Shown: positions 1 through 11,205 of the stretch, piece by piece
Numbering within the stretch: position 1 is the first letter of the stretch
How the letters are laid out: every line of letters begins with the position of its first letter
From: Clarkia xantiana subsp. parviflora
Lineage: Eukaryota > Streptophyta > Magnoliopsida > Myrtales > Onagraceae
DNA: 64,000 nt
Assembly (NCBI GenBank): GCA_036873135.1
Contig: JAPTYO010000008.1
Span: forward strand, 44,682,441-44,746,440
Direction: 5' to 3'
Position numbers and translations under genes: made by a program
Notes under the pieces: generated by a model
What the model was told of the DNA's origin: nothing
Databases searched by the model: none
Seen by the model: only the letters and a program-made list of their open reading frames with translations

Positions 1-125
1 AAATAATCTTATGGGCTAAGTAGGGTTTTAAAGTCCACTAAAAAATTAACTTAGCCTCCAAGAATTATTAACTATATAAAATAACTTCCAATATTGCATA
101 CATATATATATATATATAAAAATCG

Positions 126-126
<1 letters not shown>

Positions 127-200
<74 letters not shown>
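127..200. repeat. (CA)n-(TA)n compound microsatellite
   Basis: About 14 CA units are followed directly by about 23 TA units. The tract sits inside the copia leader. Matching leader positions in other copies carry only short TA runs, so it expanded in this copy. Confidence 0.95.
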
Positions 201-205
<5 letters not shown>

Positions 206-272
206 TGTCAAGATTCTATCTATAAAATGTAAATCAATCAACAATATATATACATATATATAAATTTCTGTC

Positions 273-391
<119 letters not shown>

Positions 392-918
392 TCATTGTCA
401 ATATCTTTAATAGGAAAACAAATATACTGACAATATATTTTCTCAATCTTTTAGGTAACTAAATCTATCAATAATATCTCAATCCCTATAAATTAGGTAG
501 ATATATTTATAGTTATATATATTTCCATATATTAATGTGAACCTATACTTATGTTTCCAAATATGGTAAACAATAAACCTATAGTTTCGGCCGAAATACA
601 CATTACTTGGGGCCTAAGAAATTAAAAAATTTCACCTTGTAATTCCTATAGGGTTCGGCCGAAAACACCAAATTGGAAACAAGTGGTCAAATTTCAAGAT
701 CAAATTTTAATAAGATCTACAATCCAATGTTTGATTTTGATAAAATTCTCATTTTTCTTGAAGATCATGAACATCAAATTTTACTAAGAACATCATGAAA
801 ATTTCGGCACACCCATTAAAATTTTGAAAATTTCAAAAGTCACAATTTTAAAATTTTAGGCCAGAAATTTTAAATTGTCAAGAACATCAATTTATCAAAA
901 TCAAGAACTTCTAAAACA

Positions 919-931
919 GGCTCTGATACCA
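919..931 (-). other. Primer binding site, initiator Met tRNA type
   Basis: The minus strand reads tggtatcagagcc one base inside the LTR. This is the usual plant copia primer site complementary to the 3' end of initiator Met tRNA. It fixes the element's orientation as minus and marks the adjacent LTR as the 5' one. Confidence 0.85.
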
Positions 932-932
932 C

Positions 933-1531
933 TGTTGGATTACGGGGCAGATTACTACGGAAACATAAACAAGGTACATGCTTGTAATCAGAATTACGCA
1001 GCGGAAGATATGCACATACCTTAAACCCTTTCCGTAGTCTCCAAGGATCCTGCTGAAGGAGTTCACAACCACCGGACGAAACCCTTAGAAGTTCTTGTTA
1101 AGGAAGTTCTACGCGATATTGTCTCAACAACAAAGCCTTTGATTGATTCTTGGCAGGGACAGATCTCCGGAGTGATTTGCTCTAAGCAAATTGGCACACC
1201 CTTGGTGGTGCAGTATGGTTCGGCCGAAACTGTGTATTAGGGGGGAGGGTTTTCTCTCAAATCACCACTTATGAGGAATTGTGAATTACCCCAAATAAAA
1301 CCCTAACACCCTTTATTTATAGGAGGAGCAAAGTGGACAAAAGTCCACTTTGCCCCTACATACAATTTCGGCCGGCCATGTATAAGGGAGGCCCAATATT
1401 TTGGGCCTCTCATTTCAATCGGGATTTGGGTCAAGCCCAATTTCCCTAATGTGATATTTACCCAATTTCTTAGGTAACGTATACATATTAATGGGCTACC
1501 AATTACGGCGCCTAGTCACCATATGCTAACA
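933..1531 (-). mobile_element. 5' LTR of a minus-strand copia element
   Basis: The 599-bp LTR starts tgttggattacgg and ends catatgctaaca in plus orientation, so on the minus strand it runs TGTTAG...CCAACA. It is flanked internally by the primer site. It resembles the LTR at 60422-61019 most closely, for example around the shared 'gcaaattggcacaccctt'. The other LTR lies outside the window, so the target duplication (aaaag would be expected) cannot be checked. Confidence 0.85.
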
Positions 1532-2640
1532 AAAAGCGGCGCCATAGAAGAAAACCATTCCTCCTAAGGAAAATGAGGTGGCGACCAGCTTACTACCGCC
1601 ATATAAGAAAACCATTTCTCATATGGAAGATGGGTATGTTGAGATCTTCACAAAAGGAAAGTTCAAGTCGGCTATTGTAAAGTCAAGAAGCCGAAAATTG
1701 ACAAATGGTCATCGACTTATTAGGACACCAATCAAAAGGGAAAATACCTAAGGTCCGTAGACAATCCATCGAATGGTGACATGTCAAAACTCGGCAACAT
1801 AAAAAAAGGCGTCATTCAAGAAAACCCTTCCTCCTGAGGAAATGTGAGGTGGCGACCTACTTGTCACCAGCTTAGAGGAAACCATTCCTCCTAACGAAAT
1901 GTGAGGTGGCGACCTGTTTGTCACCAACTGACTCACCACCGACCTCCCGCTCCAATCATAGCCAGTGGTAACTTCCCTAAAGTAACCAATCAGAGAAGAG
2001 GACCGCCACCAAAAAAGTTGGTTTAACAATCTCTATAAATAGTAATGTATCTTCATACATTCATACGTTTTTCTATACTGATATCCATATACTAACTTAA
2101 GTTTTGGAGAGGAATCAAGGGCATAATCCCCACCCCTTTTCCAGGTCCTCACTAAGAACACCCAAGCCAGGAAGAGCTAGCGGCCATCCGCGCCCAAAAG
2201 ACCCGAATGCATTTAGACGAGACAAAAAAAAGTCCACACCAAGTTTAGCCAGACAATCTTGATCCAACAAGGTGGTTTCAAGCTTACTACCGCCATAGAA
2301 GAAAACCCTTCCTCCTAAGGAAGTTGAGGTGGCAACCAACTTACTACCGCCATAGAAGAAAACCCGTCTTCATAAGGAAGATGTGGGGACGACCAGATTA
2401 CTACAACCATATAAGAAATCTCTTCCTCCAAAGGAATACGAGGTGTCAACCAGTTTGTCACCTCCTTAAACCAGCACAAAGGAACCCTTCATAGCAGGGC
2501 ATCAGCCGCAACATGGTCGGATTACAAACGCCACATTCATTTACAAGATTCCCAATATATTTCTACAACATTACTATCTAAGATTCAGAGCTGAATCGTG
2601 GGGCACCACCCCACACTTTCCCTCTTGTAGATCCCGACTT
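1532..2640 (+). repeat. Diverged minisatellite within a probable Tat-type gypsy LTR remnant
   Basis: Units of roughly 55-65 bp repeat here, built on 'gccatagaagaaaaccnttcctcctaaggaa' (quoted in short pieces) followed by 'gaggtggcgacc'. Copies lie near 1543, 1599, 1810, 1871, 2290, 2348 and 2405. At about 2031 there is 'tctataaatagta', then 'actaacttaag' and a 'cataatccccacccc' block near 2130. These resemble the TATA-to-U5 part of Tat/Ogre-lineage gypsy LTRs. The lineage call is from memory of that signature. No gene is visible. Confidence 0.4.
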
Positions 2641-2744
2641 CAGTGGGATAATCCGGACGAGTCACGGTCCGAATATGCGTGTATCATGTGTTCGGACCGT
2701 TATAACCCGTGAATAGGCGTTTGTGACCGTTAGTGGGTTTGATG
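2641..2744. other. Unassigned stretch between repeats
   Basis: About 100 bp rich in 'cggacgagtcacggtccgaa'-like words. No coding signal, repeat boundary or RNA gene is recognised. Confidence 0.4.
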
Positions 2745-3343
2745 TGTTAACGAGGCCCGAATGTAAAACGAACCCGAATCGGACGTATATCCATCACCCA
2801 ACATCCTACGTGTAATTAGGTATGTCACATTATGGACTTTGGGTAGGGCCTAAATCCCAATTGAAATGAGAGGGCCAAAATTCGGCCTCCCATTTCCACA
2901 TGGTTGGCCGAACCTCGGGATTATTCCCTTGGTAGGTTTTAACTCACCACTTTTATAAATAGAGAGTGTTAGGGATATATTTGGGATTAATTACTTTCTC
3001 AAATTTTAGTTGAGACAAAAGAAATCCTCCTTCTCCCACACCTAAGGTTCGCCCGAAACACACAAGTGCAACGAGGTGCAGAAATTGCTTCAAGCAATTA
3101 CCCTAGAGATCCATCCCAGTGACCGATTGACAAAAGGGGCTTTGTTGTAGAGACCATTCCTCGTAGATTGCTCCTTCACAAGAGTTCCTACAGGACCCGT
3201 CCGGCAGACCGTGAACTCCCGGTCACGTTCCTGGGACTACAGAAAGCAATATAGGTATGTGCGTTCTATCCGCTGTGTAATTCGTTACATAGCATGTACC
3301 TTGTGTTTTTGTTTCCGTAATAATCGTCTCCCAATTTCCTACA
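2745..3343 (+). mobile_element. Decayed plus-strand copia LTR
   Basis: The sequence follows the copia LTR family in plus orientation, from tgttaacg to tttcctaca. It keeps 'gtcacattatgg', a TATA region 'ttttataaatagagag' and the block ending 'ctgtgtaattcgttacatag'. It is much more diverged than the LTRs at 14374 or 57277. The following primer site is degenerate (tgtatcacaacc in place of tggtatcagagc), so this is an old copy. Confidence 0.65.
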
Positions 3344-3739
3344 GCTGTATCACAACCTGTGTAAGTAGTTCATGTTTTTGATAAAATTGGTGATCTTGAA
3401 TTTTGGGTAAAACTGATAGTTCATAAATTGTGTTTTTAGTAAAACTGGATGTTCATGATCTTCATAAAAAAACATGACTTTTATCAAAATTTAACTTTGG
3501 ATTATTGATCTTAGTAAACTTTGATCTAGAAATTTGACCACTAACCTTAAAATTTGTGTTTTTTCGGTCTAATTGATTCTTTTGTTAAGTTATAAATGCT
3601 CCATAAATCTTCTGTCACTTCATAAAATTATCAATTTAACCTAGAGAAGCGTAAGCTCCTTAATGTAATTTTACACATGTAACTTTCGTTATGTCCGTAG
3701 TTCATAATTGGCGTCGAACCTATTGCTCTTTTGTTCCTA
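3344..3739 (+). mobile_element. Leader fragment of the decayed plus-strand copia element
   Basis: The words 'gttcatgtttttgataaaattggtg' (split here) and 'catgactttatcaaaatt' match the leader after the primer site at 58286-58500. No reading frame is present. The similarity fades near 3740, where LARD LTR sequence seems to start. Confidence 0.55.
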
Positions 3740-4022
3740 AAATCGGTTAAGTTATACACATCTAGAAACACAATATTTTAAGATTAAGCAAGGAAATTGA
3801 GAAACCATTTATTCTCTAGATTCTTTATTCTTTAAATATACATTACACCAGATTAATCTAACGATGTAAAAGTGTTAATTAAATTTTTATCATCTGCAAA
3901 AATATAATCAACTAAACATAAGTCTAAAAACTAATTATAATCTATAACTCCTGATAAAGACAAAATCTAAAACACCAAAATTATCTAACATGCTTAAATC
4001 CATACACGACCTAATATATATT

Positions 4023-4065
<43 letters not shown>

Positions 4066-4099
4066 GAGCAATTAAATATTCTACTTAATTAAATCTAAC

Positions 4100-4138
<39 letters not shown>

Positions 4139-4886
4139 GAATAATAAATAAAGTAATAAAATATTAAAAAAAAAAAAAAACATTAACGGGCACACCTTGC
4201 AGGGGACGACAGCAGTATCAATTGCAGCGGCGAGGGCGGAGCTCCGGCGAGGCCTCCGGCGGAATGGGCGGGCAAGCTTCTGGTCGGGCGGTGCGACTCC
4301 AGCAACGAACCACGGTAGGAGCAGGACCGAAGGTGAGGACAGGCTCACCTTGTAGCAGAGGAAGGAGAAGCTCCGGAGGGGTCTGGGAAGCGAGGGCGAA
4401 GGCGGAGCTCCGGCGAGGTCTAGGTGGTTGGCTGCGGACAGGAACCTGAGTAGGGCGGCGCAACTAGGCAACGGCGTGGAAGGAGCTCCAGCGCTGGCGG
4501 GGGGAGCTGACAGACCCGAGAGAGAAAATGAGTGAGGAGAGATTTAAAAAATTAGCACGAAAATCGAGAAAAAATAATTTTTTTTACTAATTTTTTGTGT
4601 GTTTTTACATGTAATATGTACCTATTTATAACTTTGGCCAAAAAAAAATATGTACCTATTTATAACTAAACTAGTATTCTAAATATTCCGAAATTATAAT
4701 ATTTGTATTTATGTATATTACCATAAATATATATAATATATTTTTTTTGAATATTTTACAATAACACTATCCTATTTTAAGTTAGACCCTTCTTTTGAAA
4801 CTTCGTGACCTTGCATATCCATATAGTTTTTTTTTTTTTTTAAAGTGCGTCACATGTCACACATGGTCCAATATTAGATGTTTACA
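3740..4886 (-). mobile_element. Decayed LTR of the LARD family (solo or truncated), minus orientation
   Basis: The right end 'ccaatattagatgtttaca' matches the LTR terminus of LARD copies A, B and D (TGTAAACACCTAATTTTGG on the minus strand). The middle shows the same order as B's LTR: an A+T part with 'aattaatctaa', a TAA repeat, a G+C-rich block (4172-4510), then an A+T promoter-like part. The left boundary is uncertain. A (TA)n tract (4026-4060) and a (TAA)n tract (4100-4135) lie inside. No polypurine tract or internal LARD sequence follows 4886, so this end abuts the flank. Confidence 0.55.
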
Positions 4887-5372
4887 GTCAACATTGGTGT
4901 GTTAAAACGTCAGTACTAAACTTATCTACACTTATAAGAACTGCACATGAAGGAACATGTGTCATTGCATGTGATAGATAAGGTATAATACTAGCGAGTC
5001 GTAACTCTACCAGTCGTGATGTCAATGTGACTAATGTAGAGGCAACGATTATTTTATATGCTATCGAATTGGCCATGAATCAGATGACGAGTACATCATA
5101 CGCCAAATCCGAGGAGAATGGAAATATCAAAAATGTTATTAGCATAATCCGTCAAAAGACTAATATGATCCGGAGGTACGTTGGAAATTTATTCTACATA
5201 ACGCAAACTGTTGCGGAAACTGAATTGTTATCTAATCCAAAAATTAGATGTTTCCACTTAATTGGGTTTCTATACCACATTTCCTCTAGTTTCAGTTATG
5301 TTGCTTGATTGTAATATTGGTTGGCTGTTTTGTGATTAATAATAAAAAGTTTCTTTCGGAACAAAAAAAAAT
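4887..5372 (+). pseudogene. Retroposed fragment with poly(A) tail; possible LINE or RNase H-like remnant
   Basis: The stretch ends in 'aataataaaaagtttctttcgg' (quoted split) followed by nine A residues (about 5364-5372), like the 3' end of a retroposed transcript. A plus-strand frame from about 5027 to 5308 includes 'NVEATIILYAIELAMNQ', which faintly recalls the RNase H segment that ends plant LINE ORF2 proteins. Similarity is weak and the frame is short, so the family is a guess. Confidence 0.3.
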
Positions 5373-5605
5373 CTACACATATAAAATTGCTGCTTGATTT
5401 CGTCGAATCACCAGAAAATTGATGAACACCAACTCAGACTGCAACCCAGATTTAAGAACATATCGAACCCAACAGAAAATAACGTTGTAATACATCCTAA
5501 ATTGCAGCCTCAAATCAATTAAATTTCCCCAACCAAATCTTATAAATCAGCGAACATCGTCCAAATATCGAATTCCCAACTCAAATGCAAGATATCGAAT
5601 TCAAA

Positions 5606-8600
5606 TCACAAAACCGCAAATGCAAGCTCTTCCTGAAGGTCCAAAGCAACCTCGTTTTCCATATGTTCAGCCTGGAAACTGCTCGACTCATGGTCTGCCG
5701 CAGAGGAATCCGTACCCCCCGTAATGTCATATTTACCCGTCGATTTTCCCTTACAGACAGCAACCCAATCCTTCCTTTCCCTCCGGCCTCCTGGATACCC
5801 AAGATAGAAGACTTGTTCAACTTGACTCGCTAAAACAAATTTCTCGTCAGTTGGATAGCAAGACCGAGGGTCTAGCTCTACAAATCCAAGTCTTAGATGT
5901 ATTCGCATCTTCGTCGTCGTGTCATACCAATGACATTTCAGTAAGCACACACTATTACGACTACCAAGGTATTCCACTTCCCATATTTCATCAATCGCAC
6001 CGTAGTAGTTGTTGTAATCACCACCCCCACCACACTGACCTTTCACGCACACACCGGAGTTTGCTCTTATCCGTTCTCTTCCATGCTCACGTGTGTGAAA
6101 GTTAAATCCATTTGTAAAGCATCCATTATAGGTCTTCACGATGGTACTGGGTCCCCTACTTAGTTCGTAAACGCCTTCAGCAACTTCATGTATGTGATAT
6201 TCAACCTTCAATTATTCAACTATTAATACACAATTTGAAAAATCTTTCAAATGCACAAACAATTATAACAACACTTTCATACTAACATATTCTTTCAACC
6301 AATCAGCAAATGATGTGTGGAGGAGCATGTCGAGTACTTGAGGTGTCATATCCACGTGTTCTTGCCTCATCGCATCCTCGAATAACCTGTACGAGGTTAG
6401 GTAAGTCTACTGGTAGTGGAAACCAATCAAACTAAAAAAATAGATGATAGGCATAGCCATTAGATTACCCAATGTATGGCGACAGTTCTAATGTATTAAG
6501 TATAACATAGGTGTGTGCTGCATCAACATCTGAAGCTGGCATGAAACTGCGACTACGCGGCCCATAGAGTTGGATTGGATGTCGAAATACAGATAGTCTA
6601 TGCTCACCAACAGGTACACCACCATCATCATTCCGTGGGCCTCTATTGATCCTTGAATCAATGCCGTCCGCAAAGTAGAATGAACAAAAAGTTGATGTCT
6701 CTTGGATAATGTAGGCTTCACAAATTGATGCCTCGACATGAGCCTTGTTCCCAACTTTTTTCTTCAAACCGTGGAGAAACCTGAAAACACAAGTAATGCC
6801 ATATGATGTTAAACGAAAACATGAATGCTCGGGATGTGCTGACTAGTTGATGTACCTTTCAAATGGATACATCCAGCGATACTGAACGGGTCCTCCCAAC
6901 TCAGCCTCTAGTGGAAGATGCACCAGGAGATGCTCACTAATATCAAAAAAACCAGGTGGGAAAATCTTTTCTAGTTTGCACATGGTTTCAACTATTTGCA
7001 CTTTCAGTTCTCTAATACGAGCTACGTCCACAACACGGCTGCAAATATCTCTGAAAAAACATGTTAACTCAGCAAGGGCTTCCCAAATTGGGTCTGGAAC
7101 CATATCTCGAAGTGCTACAGGTAGTAACATCTGTAGCATAATATGACAGTCGTGACTCTTCAGTCCTGTTATTTTGACCTCTTCCACGTTTGCACACCTT
7201 GAAATGTTTGAGCCGTAGCCATCCGGGAGTTTCAACTTCTTAAGCCATTTGTAAATATCGCGTTGTTGCTTCCGAAGTAGACAATAAGCTGCTTTGGGTT
7301 TATACATCTTCCCAGACCGTTCTTGCAACTCAAGCTCTGGACGATTACATAACATGGCCAAGTCCATCCTCGCTTTAGCGTTGTCCTTTGTCTTGCCTTT
7401 CACGTCCATCACAGTGTTGAACACGTTCTCAAATACATTCTTCTCGACGTGCATCACGTCAAGGTTATGCCTAATCAACGCTGTTTTCCAGTATGGAAGT
7501 TCCCAGAATATGCTCCTCTTTTTCCAGTTATGGTCCTTGCCATATCCGGGAATTTTATCACTCTTGTGGTGTTTGCCGAACGTCACATCTGGTAGCAAAG
7601 AGACCGAAGCAAAGACTTCCTCCCCGGATAGTATTGGCGGTGGTGGTTCATCAACAATAACTCCTTTCCGGAAAACATCGGCTTGAAACCTAAAAGGGTG
7701 GTTTTCGGGAAGAAACTTGCGATGACAATCAAAATGACATGCCTTCCCACCGTGCTTAAGTGTAATGGCATTCCCTAAATGCATACAATAGGGCAAGCCA
7801 TTTTCCCCTGAGTACCCCACCCAGATAACATTGCATAGGCTGGTAAGTCGCTGATTGTCCACATAAGGGCAGCCCGCAATGTGAATCTCTCTTGGCGTGA
7901 CGCGTCATAGGATGGTACACCATCAAACCATAGTGAAGTTAATTCATCCACTAACGGCCTCAAGAACACATCAATATCTTTACCTGGATGACTTGGCCCG
8001 GGAATAACCATATTCAAGAACATATATGGCTCTTTCATACACATCCACGGTGGTAGATTGTACACCGTCAGAATTACAGGCCAGCATGAGTACGGAGCTC
8101 CATAGTGATCGAACGGTGTAAACCCATCTGTACAAAGGCCTAGTCGTACATTCCGTGGTTCCAAAGCAAATTCCTCGTGTGTTCTATCAAAGTGTTTCCA
8201 TGCTTCGCTATCAGATGGATGTCCCATAGTTCCACTTCGAGAACGGTGCTCGTTATGCCAAGTCATGTGGGGGGCTGTCTTCGTCGACATATACAAGCGC
8301 TGCAACCGTGGAGTGATGGGTAAATAACGGAGAACTCGATGTGGAATGCCCTTTTTTCTACCAGATGGGGGAACTTTGTATCTGTCATGATGGCAAATGC
8401 GGCAGCTAGTCAAGTGCATGTCCTCTTTATAGTACAACATACAGCCGTTAATGCATGAATGTATCTTCACATACCCAAGGCCGAGCTTTCCCATTTTCTT
8501 CTTGCATTCGTAAAAGTTCTTAGGGAGCTTATGGTCGACCGGTAGTATTTCTCCTATTGTTTTCAAAATACCGTCGAAAGTCCGTGCACTAACATGACCT

Positions 8601-9106
8601 TCTGATTTTGTGTTCAGGAGTTGAGACATAGCAGATAGCACTGTATGATTCGGGCAACCATCGTACAGAGGTGTCTTCGCATCTCTCAACAAAGCATCGA
8701 AACTTTCCTTATCAAAGGTAGGCACATCGGTGTCGTCGTGGAGAGGATCTGCATTGGCTCCCATTGCATCAATGACCAACTGTTCATACTCGGTTTGATA
8801 ATCTCCACCTCCAACGGTTTGGCCACTATTGACTCCAACACCCCCTTCTACCTCCCCATGATGCCTCCAAAAAGTATAGCCTTCCTTAAATCCGTGATTG
8901 TATAAATGCACCTTCACAATTTCTAAATCCTCATAGTATCTATTCATGCATCTCACGCAAGGACACTTGATTTCAGTTACTGGTCCACATTCGCCGGAGT
9001 TGTTAACTGCAAATTGAATGAATGATTTCACACCATCCTTGAACTCGTCAAACAACGCACCATGTCGATCCTTTCGACGCCACATCCATGTGCGATCTTC
9101 GGCCAT
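5606..9106 (-). pseudogene. CACTA transposase (TNP2/TNPD type), four exons, one frameshift
   Basis: This gene would cut and join the ends of CACTA transposons. The ATG is at 9106. Exon 1 (9106-6856) has a transposase-associated N-terminal domain (first ~80 residues, CPCVRC motif), a cysteine-rich block (CNGCMLYYKED...CRICHHDR), the TNP2 transposase core (LGLCTDGFTPF to ISDLPAYAMLSGW) and DUF4218 near residues 650-750. A one-base shift near 7789, just after residues GKMAC, breaks it; the next frame resumes at once with LPYCM. Exon 2 (6780-6469), exon 3 (6386-6287) and exon 4 (6205-5606) join with GT-AG borders and consistent phase. Exon 4 carries DUF4216 (YNGCFTNGF, HTREHGR, NSGVCVKG). Total about 1,087 residues, normal for the family. 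It is a pseudogene unless the shift is a sequencing error. Confidence 0.88.
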
Positions 9107-9649
9107 TTATCCGTCTTGTGCTTATGTATGCCCTGTCAGTAATTAAATAGCTTGTGTAAGATAACCATAACATCGAACTAATACTAAGTCATCTCATTTA
9201 CTTAGCCTTGCATATACAAAGTACAAACCAACCAGACTTTTTTCCAAATTCATGTACAACAACAAACATAAGTAAACCAACCACACACAATGTCATCATA
9301 TACCAACCACATAAACCAATATTCTCTCTACGGCATATACACAAACACTTGGTGTGCACAAAAACTTTCATATTTCTTTAGATCTAACAAGTATTCTTTG
9401 ATAGTTGAACACAAAAATTGGAAGAAGATGAATCAAAACCAAAGTTATGAGATCAAGTTGCATATAATTACCTGAAAATAATTGTTACCCACTGCAGAAT
9501 GTTTCTTCTACGCAGCACTCTGAGAAATAAGCAGCTCTGCTACCTCTCTGTAAATCTGTATTATAAATGGGGTTGGTCGTTTTGAAAGTAAATGCAAGGC
9601 CCGCAAATAATTAAATCAACTACAAATGACTGCGTAAAATTAACGGATG

Positions 9650-9725
9650 ATACCACTTAGCCCAGTGGTAACGCGCTCATATTCTGCCATATTGCTGATG
9701 GTCGCAGGTTCGATACTCTGCAATG
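9650..9725 (+). other. tRNA-like sequence with A and B boxes (possible SINE head)
   Basis: An A-box-like tagcccagtgg (9658-9668) and a B-box-like ggttcgatac (9707-9716) lie about 40 bases apart, as in tRNA-derived promoters. No convincing acceptor-stem pairing or full cloverleaf is evident, so a working tRNA is unlikely. It sits inside the 5' part of the CACTA element. Confidence 0.4.
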
Positions 9726-9839
9726 ACTATATTTTTTTCTTATTATCACAAATATTGGGGTCGTTTATAATTCGTATCTTGGTCGTGTCAGATTTTGTTT
9801 TTTCAACGAATTGTGCACGATGTACGCCTATGTCAGATC

Positions 9840-10015
9840 CCTCGTGTCAAAATCGTCCCAGACAGTCGTTTACATTTGAAACGAGGTAACACCCCGTGTC
9901 AGTACACGTGCTAAACAGTACCTCGTGCCTAATCCAACTCAAACACGTCCCAGTTTGAAACGACTAAATACCCCGTGTCAAAGTTCGTTTTATTTGACCC
10001 TGATTTCTTGTAGTG
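9840..10015 (-). repeat. CACTA terminal and subterminal repeats
   Basis: The terminus is the inverted form of CACTACAAGAAA at 10004-10015. The 160 bases inside it repeat 'cgaggta', 'cccgtgtca' and 'cgtcccag' in both orientations, as expected of transposase-binding subterminal repeats in CACTA elements. Confidence 0.7.
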
Positions 10016-10963
10016 ACCATCGAGAAATCCAATTCGTCTTTATTGTAGCAGTACAAGCATGAAATCAAGCACAATTCTACTTGATTTTCCACATCATACA
10101 TGGATGAATGACTTGCATATTGAAATCACAAGGATACAAATGATTGATGAATAATTGAAATTGCAGCATCCTAGGAGTAGCACATGTACTACATATAATT
10201 TGGTGACATGCATCAGATATATGTTGAATATATATATACTCAAGTTAACACCCAAAATAGTTATTGGTGATAAATATTATTAGTCATGTCAACGCAAATT
10301 TCAGACATTTGATAAACTCAGTTATGTTAAGAATAACAGAATATGTATCAACATACATACATATATAGATGTGCATGTGTTTCTTATTTAGTTACCCATT
10401 TGGCGCTTTATATTCTATTTAGTATGGGGATTGAACCACATACATACATACTTTCCTACTTAGGTAAAAATTCTTCACTGGATTGGATTGGATTGGATTG
10501 TCCGTCATGAAGTTCCAACCCTTAACCTGTTTACTTATTATTACTCTCCCTAAAAGATGGATGAATAGATAGAAGTCCTGAAGTGGAATGAGTCTTAGGG
10601 ACGGGCTTTTGGAGCTTAATTTGGACAGATAAATGTTTGCATTCAATATTCTTATAATATTCTATGACGATGATAACATCCATGACTAGTCCACAAGTCA
10701 AATAATGGCCAAAAATAATATAAATGAATAATAATAAATAAGTATAAAAGTGGATGTGTACAACAAATAGGGCCGAATATTACATTAAACCTTATCCTTT
10801 TTCAGTAGAGTCAGTGAATAAGAAAGAAAGAAAGATTGTATTAATTGTAGGCGGAAGTAGTGTTAGTGTGTGTGTAGGGAAAAGAAAGAGCAGGAAAAAG
10901 GAGGGGGGGTTTTTGGGGCAGCACCATGAACGAGGTTATCAAATTTCTTAACAGTACAGTAAC
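10016..10963 (+). promoter_or_regulatory. Upstream region of the ABI4-like gene
   Basis: This is low-copy A+T-rich sequence between the CACTA end and the gene. A TATA-like tataaaag is at 10743-10750, about 455 bp before the chosen start codon. Four head-to-tail ATTGG words (10480-10500; CCAAT on the other strand) lie further upstream. No other gene is seen. Confidence 0.4.
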
Positions 10964-10982
10964 CTCTCTCTCTCTCTCTCTC
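10964..10982 (+). repeat. (CT)n tract in the presumed 5' UTR of ABI4
   Basis: A run of about nine CT units, with a second CT run at 11157-11172 just before the chosen start codon. CT-rich tracts near transcript starts are common in plant genes and here support reading 10964-11205 as 5' UTR. Confidence 0.7.
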
Positions 10983-11205
10983 TGTTTTTTTTCATTTAAA
11001 TTAAATTAAATTAAAAAGAAAAGGAGTGAGTATGAGTATAGCACCGCCCCTTTCCACCATTAACAGAAGTAGTAGTTCACAGACAACCTTTGGAGTTCCT
11101 CCAATCTCTCACAGACTCAACACCACTGCACGAGGTCCTCTTTCCCCACAAACACTGTCTCTCTCTCTCTCTCATTCACTACTATCCATCCATCCATACA
11201 TAATA

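Larger units (their letters stand above)
5373..10015 (-). mobile_element. CACTA (En/Spm) DNA transposon, one end missing
   Basis: The right end reads, on the minus strand, CACTACAAGAAATCAGGG, the classic CACTA terminus, ending at 10015. About 170 bp of subterminal sequence follows with repeated 'acgaggta' and 'gacacgggg' words. A large minus-strand transposase gene fills 5606-9106. No matching CACTACAAGAAA start was found on the plus strand to the left, so that end is deleted or displaced. The 5373-5605 stretch beyond the transposase stop shows no gene. The left boundary given is only the edge of the poly(A)-tailed remnant. Confidence 0.75.

Noticed and set aside
4085..4471. Overlapping frames on both strands across the G+C-rich block, one with a poly-Tyr end
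   Set aside because: The block is part of a LARD LTR; the Tyr run is a TAA repeat and no domain is present.
9650..9725. Functional tRNA gene
   Set aside because: A and B boxes are present, but no acceptor-stem pairing or clear anticodon arm could be drawn.
11026..11205. Translation start at 11026
   Set aside because: The codon there is GTG; the first in-frame ATG is 11032, and 11206 fits known ABI4 proteins and leader structure better.
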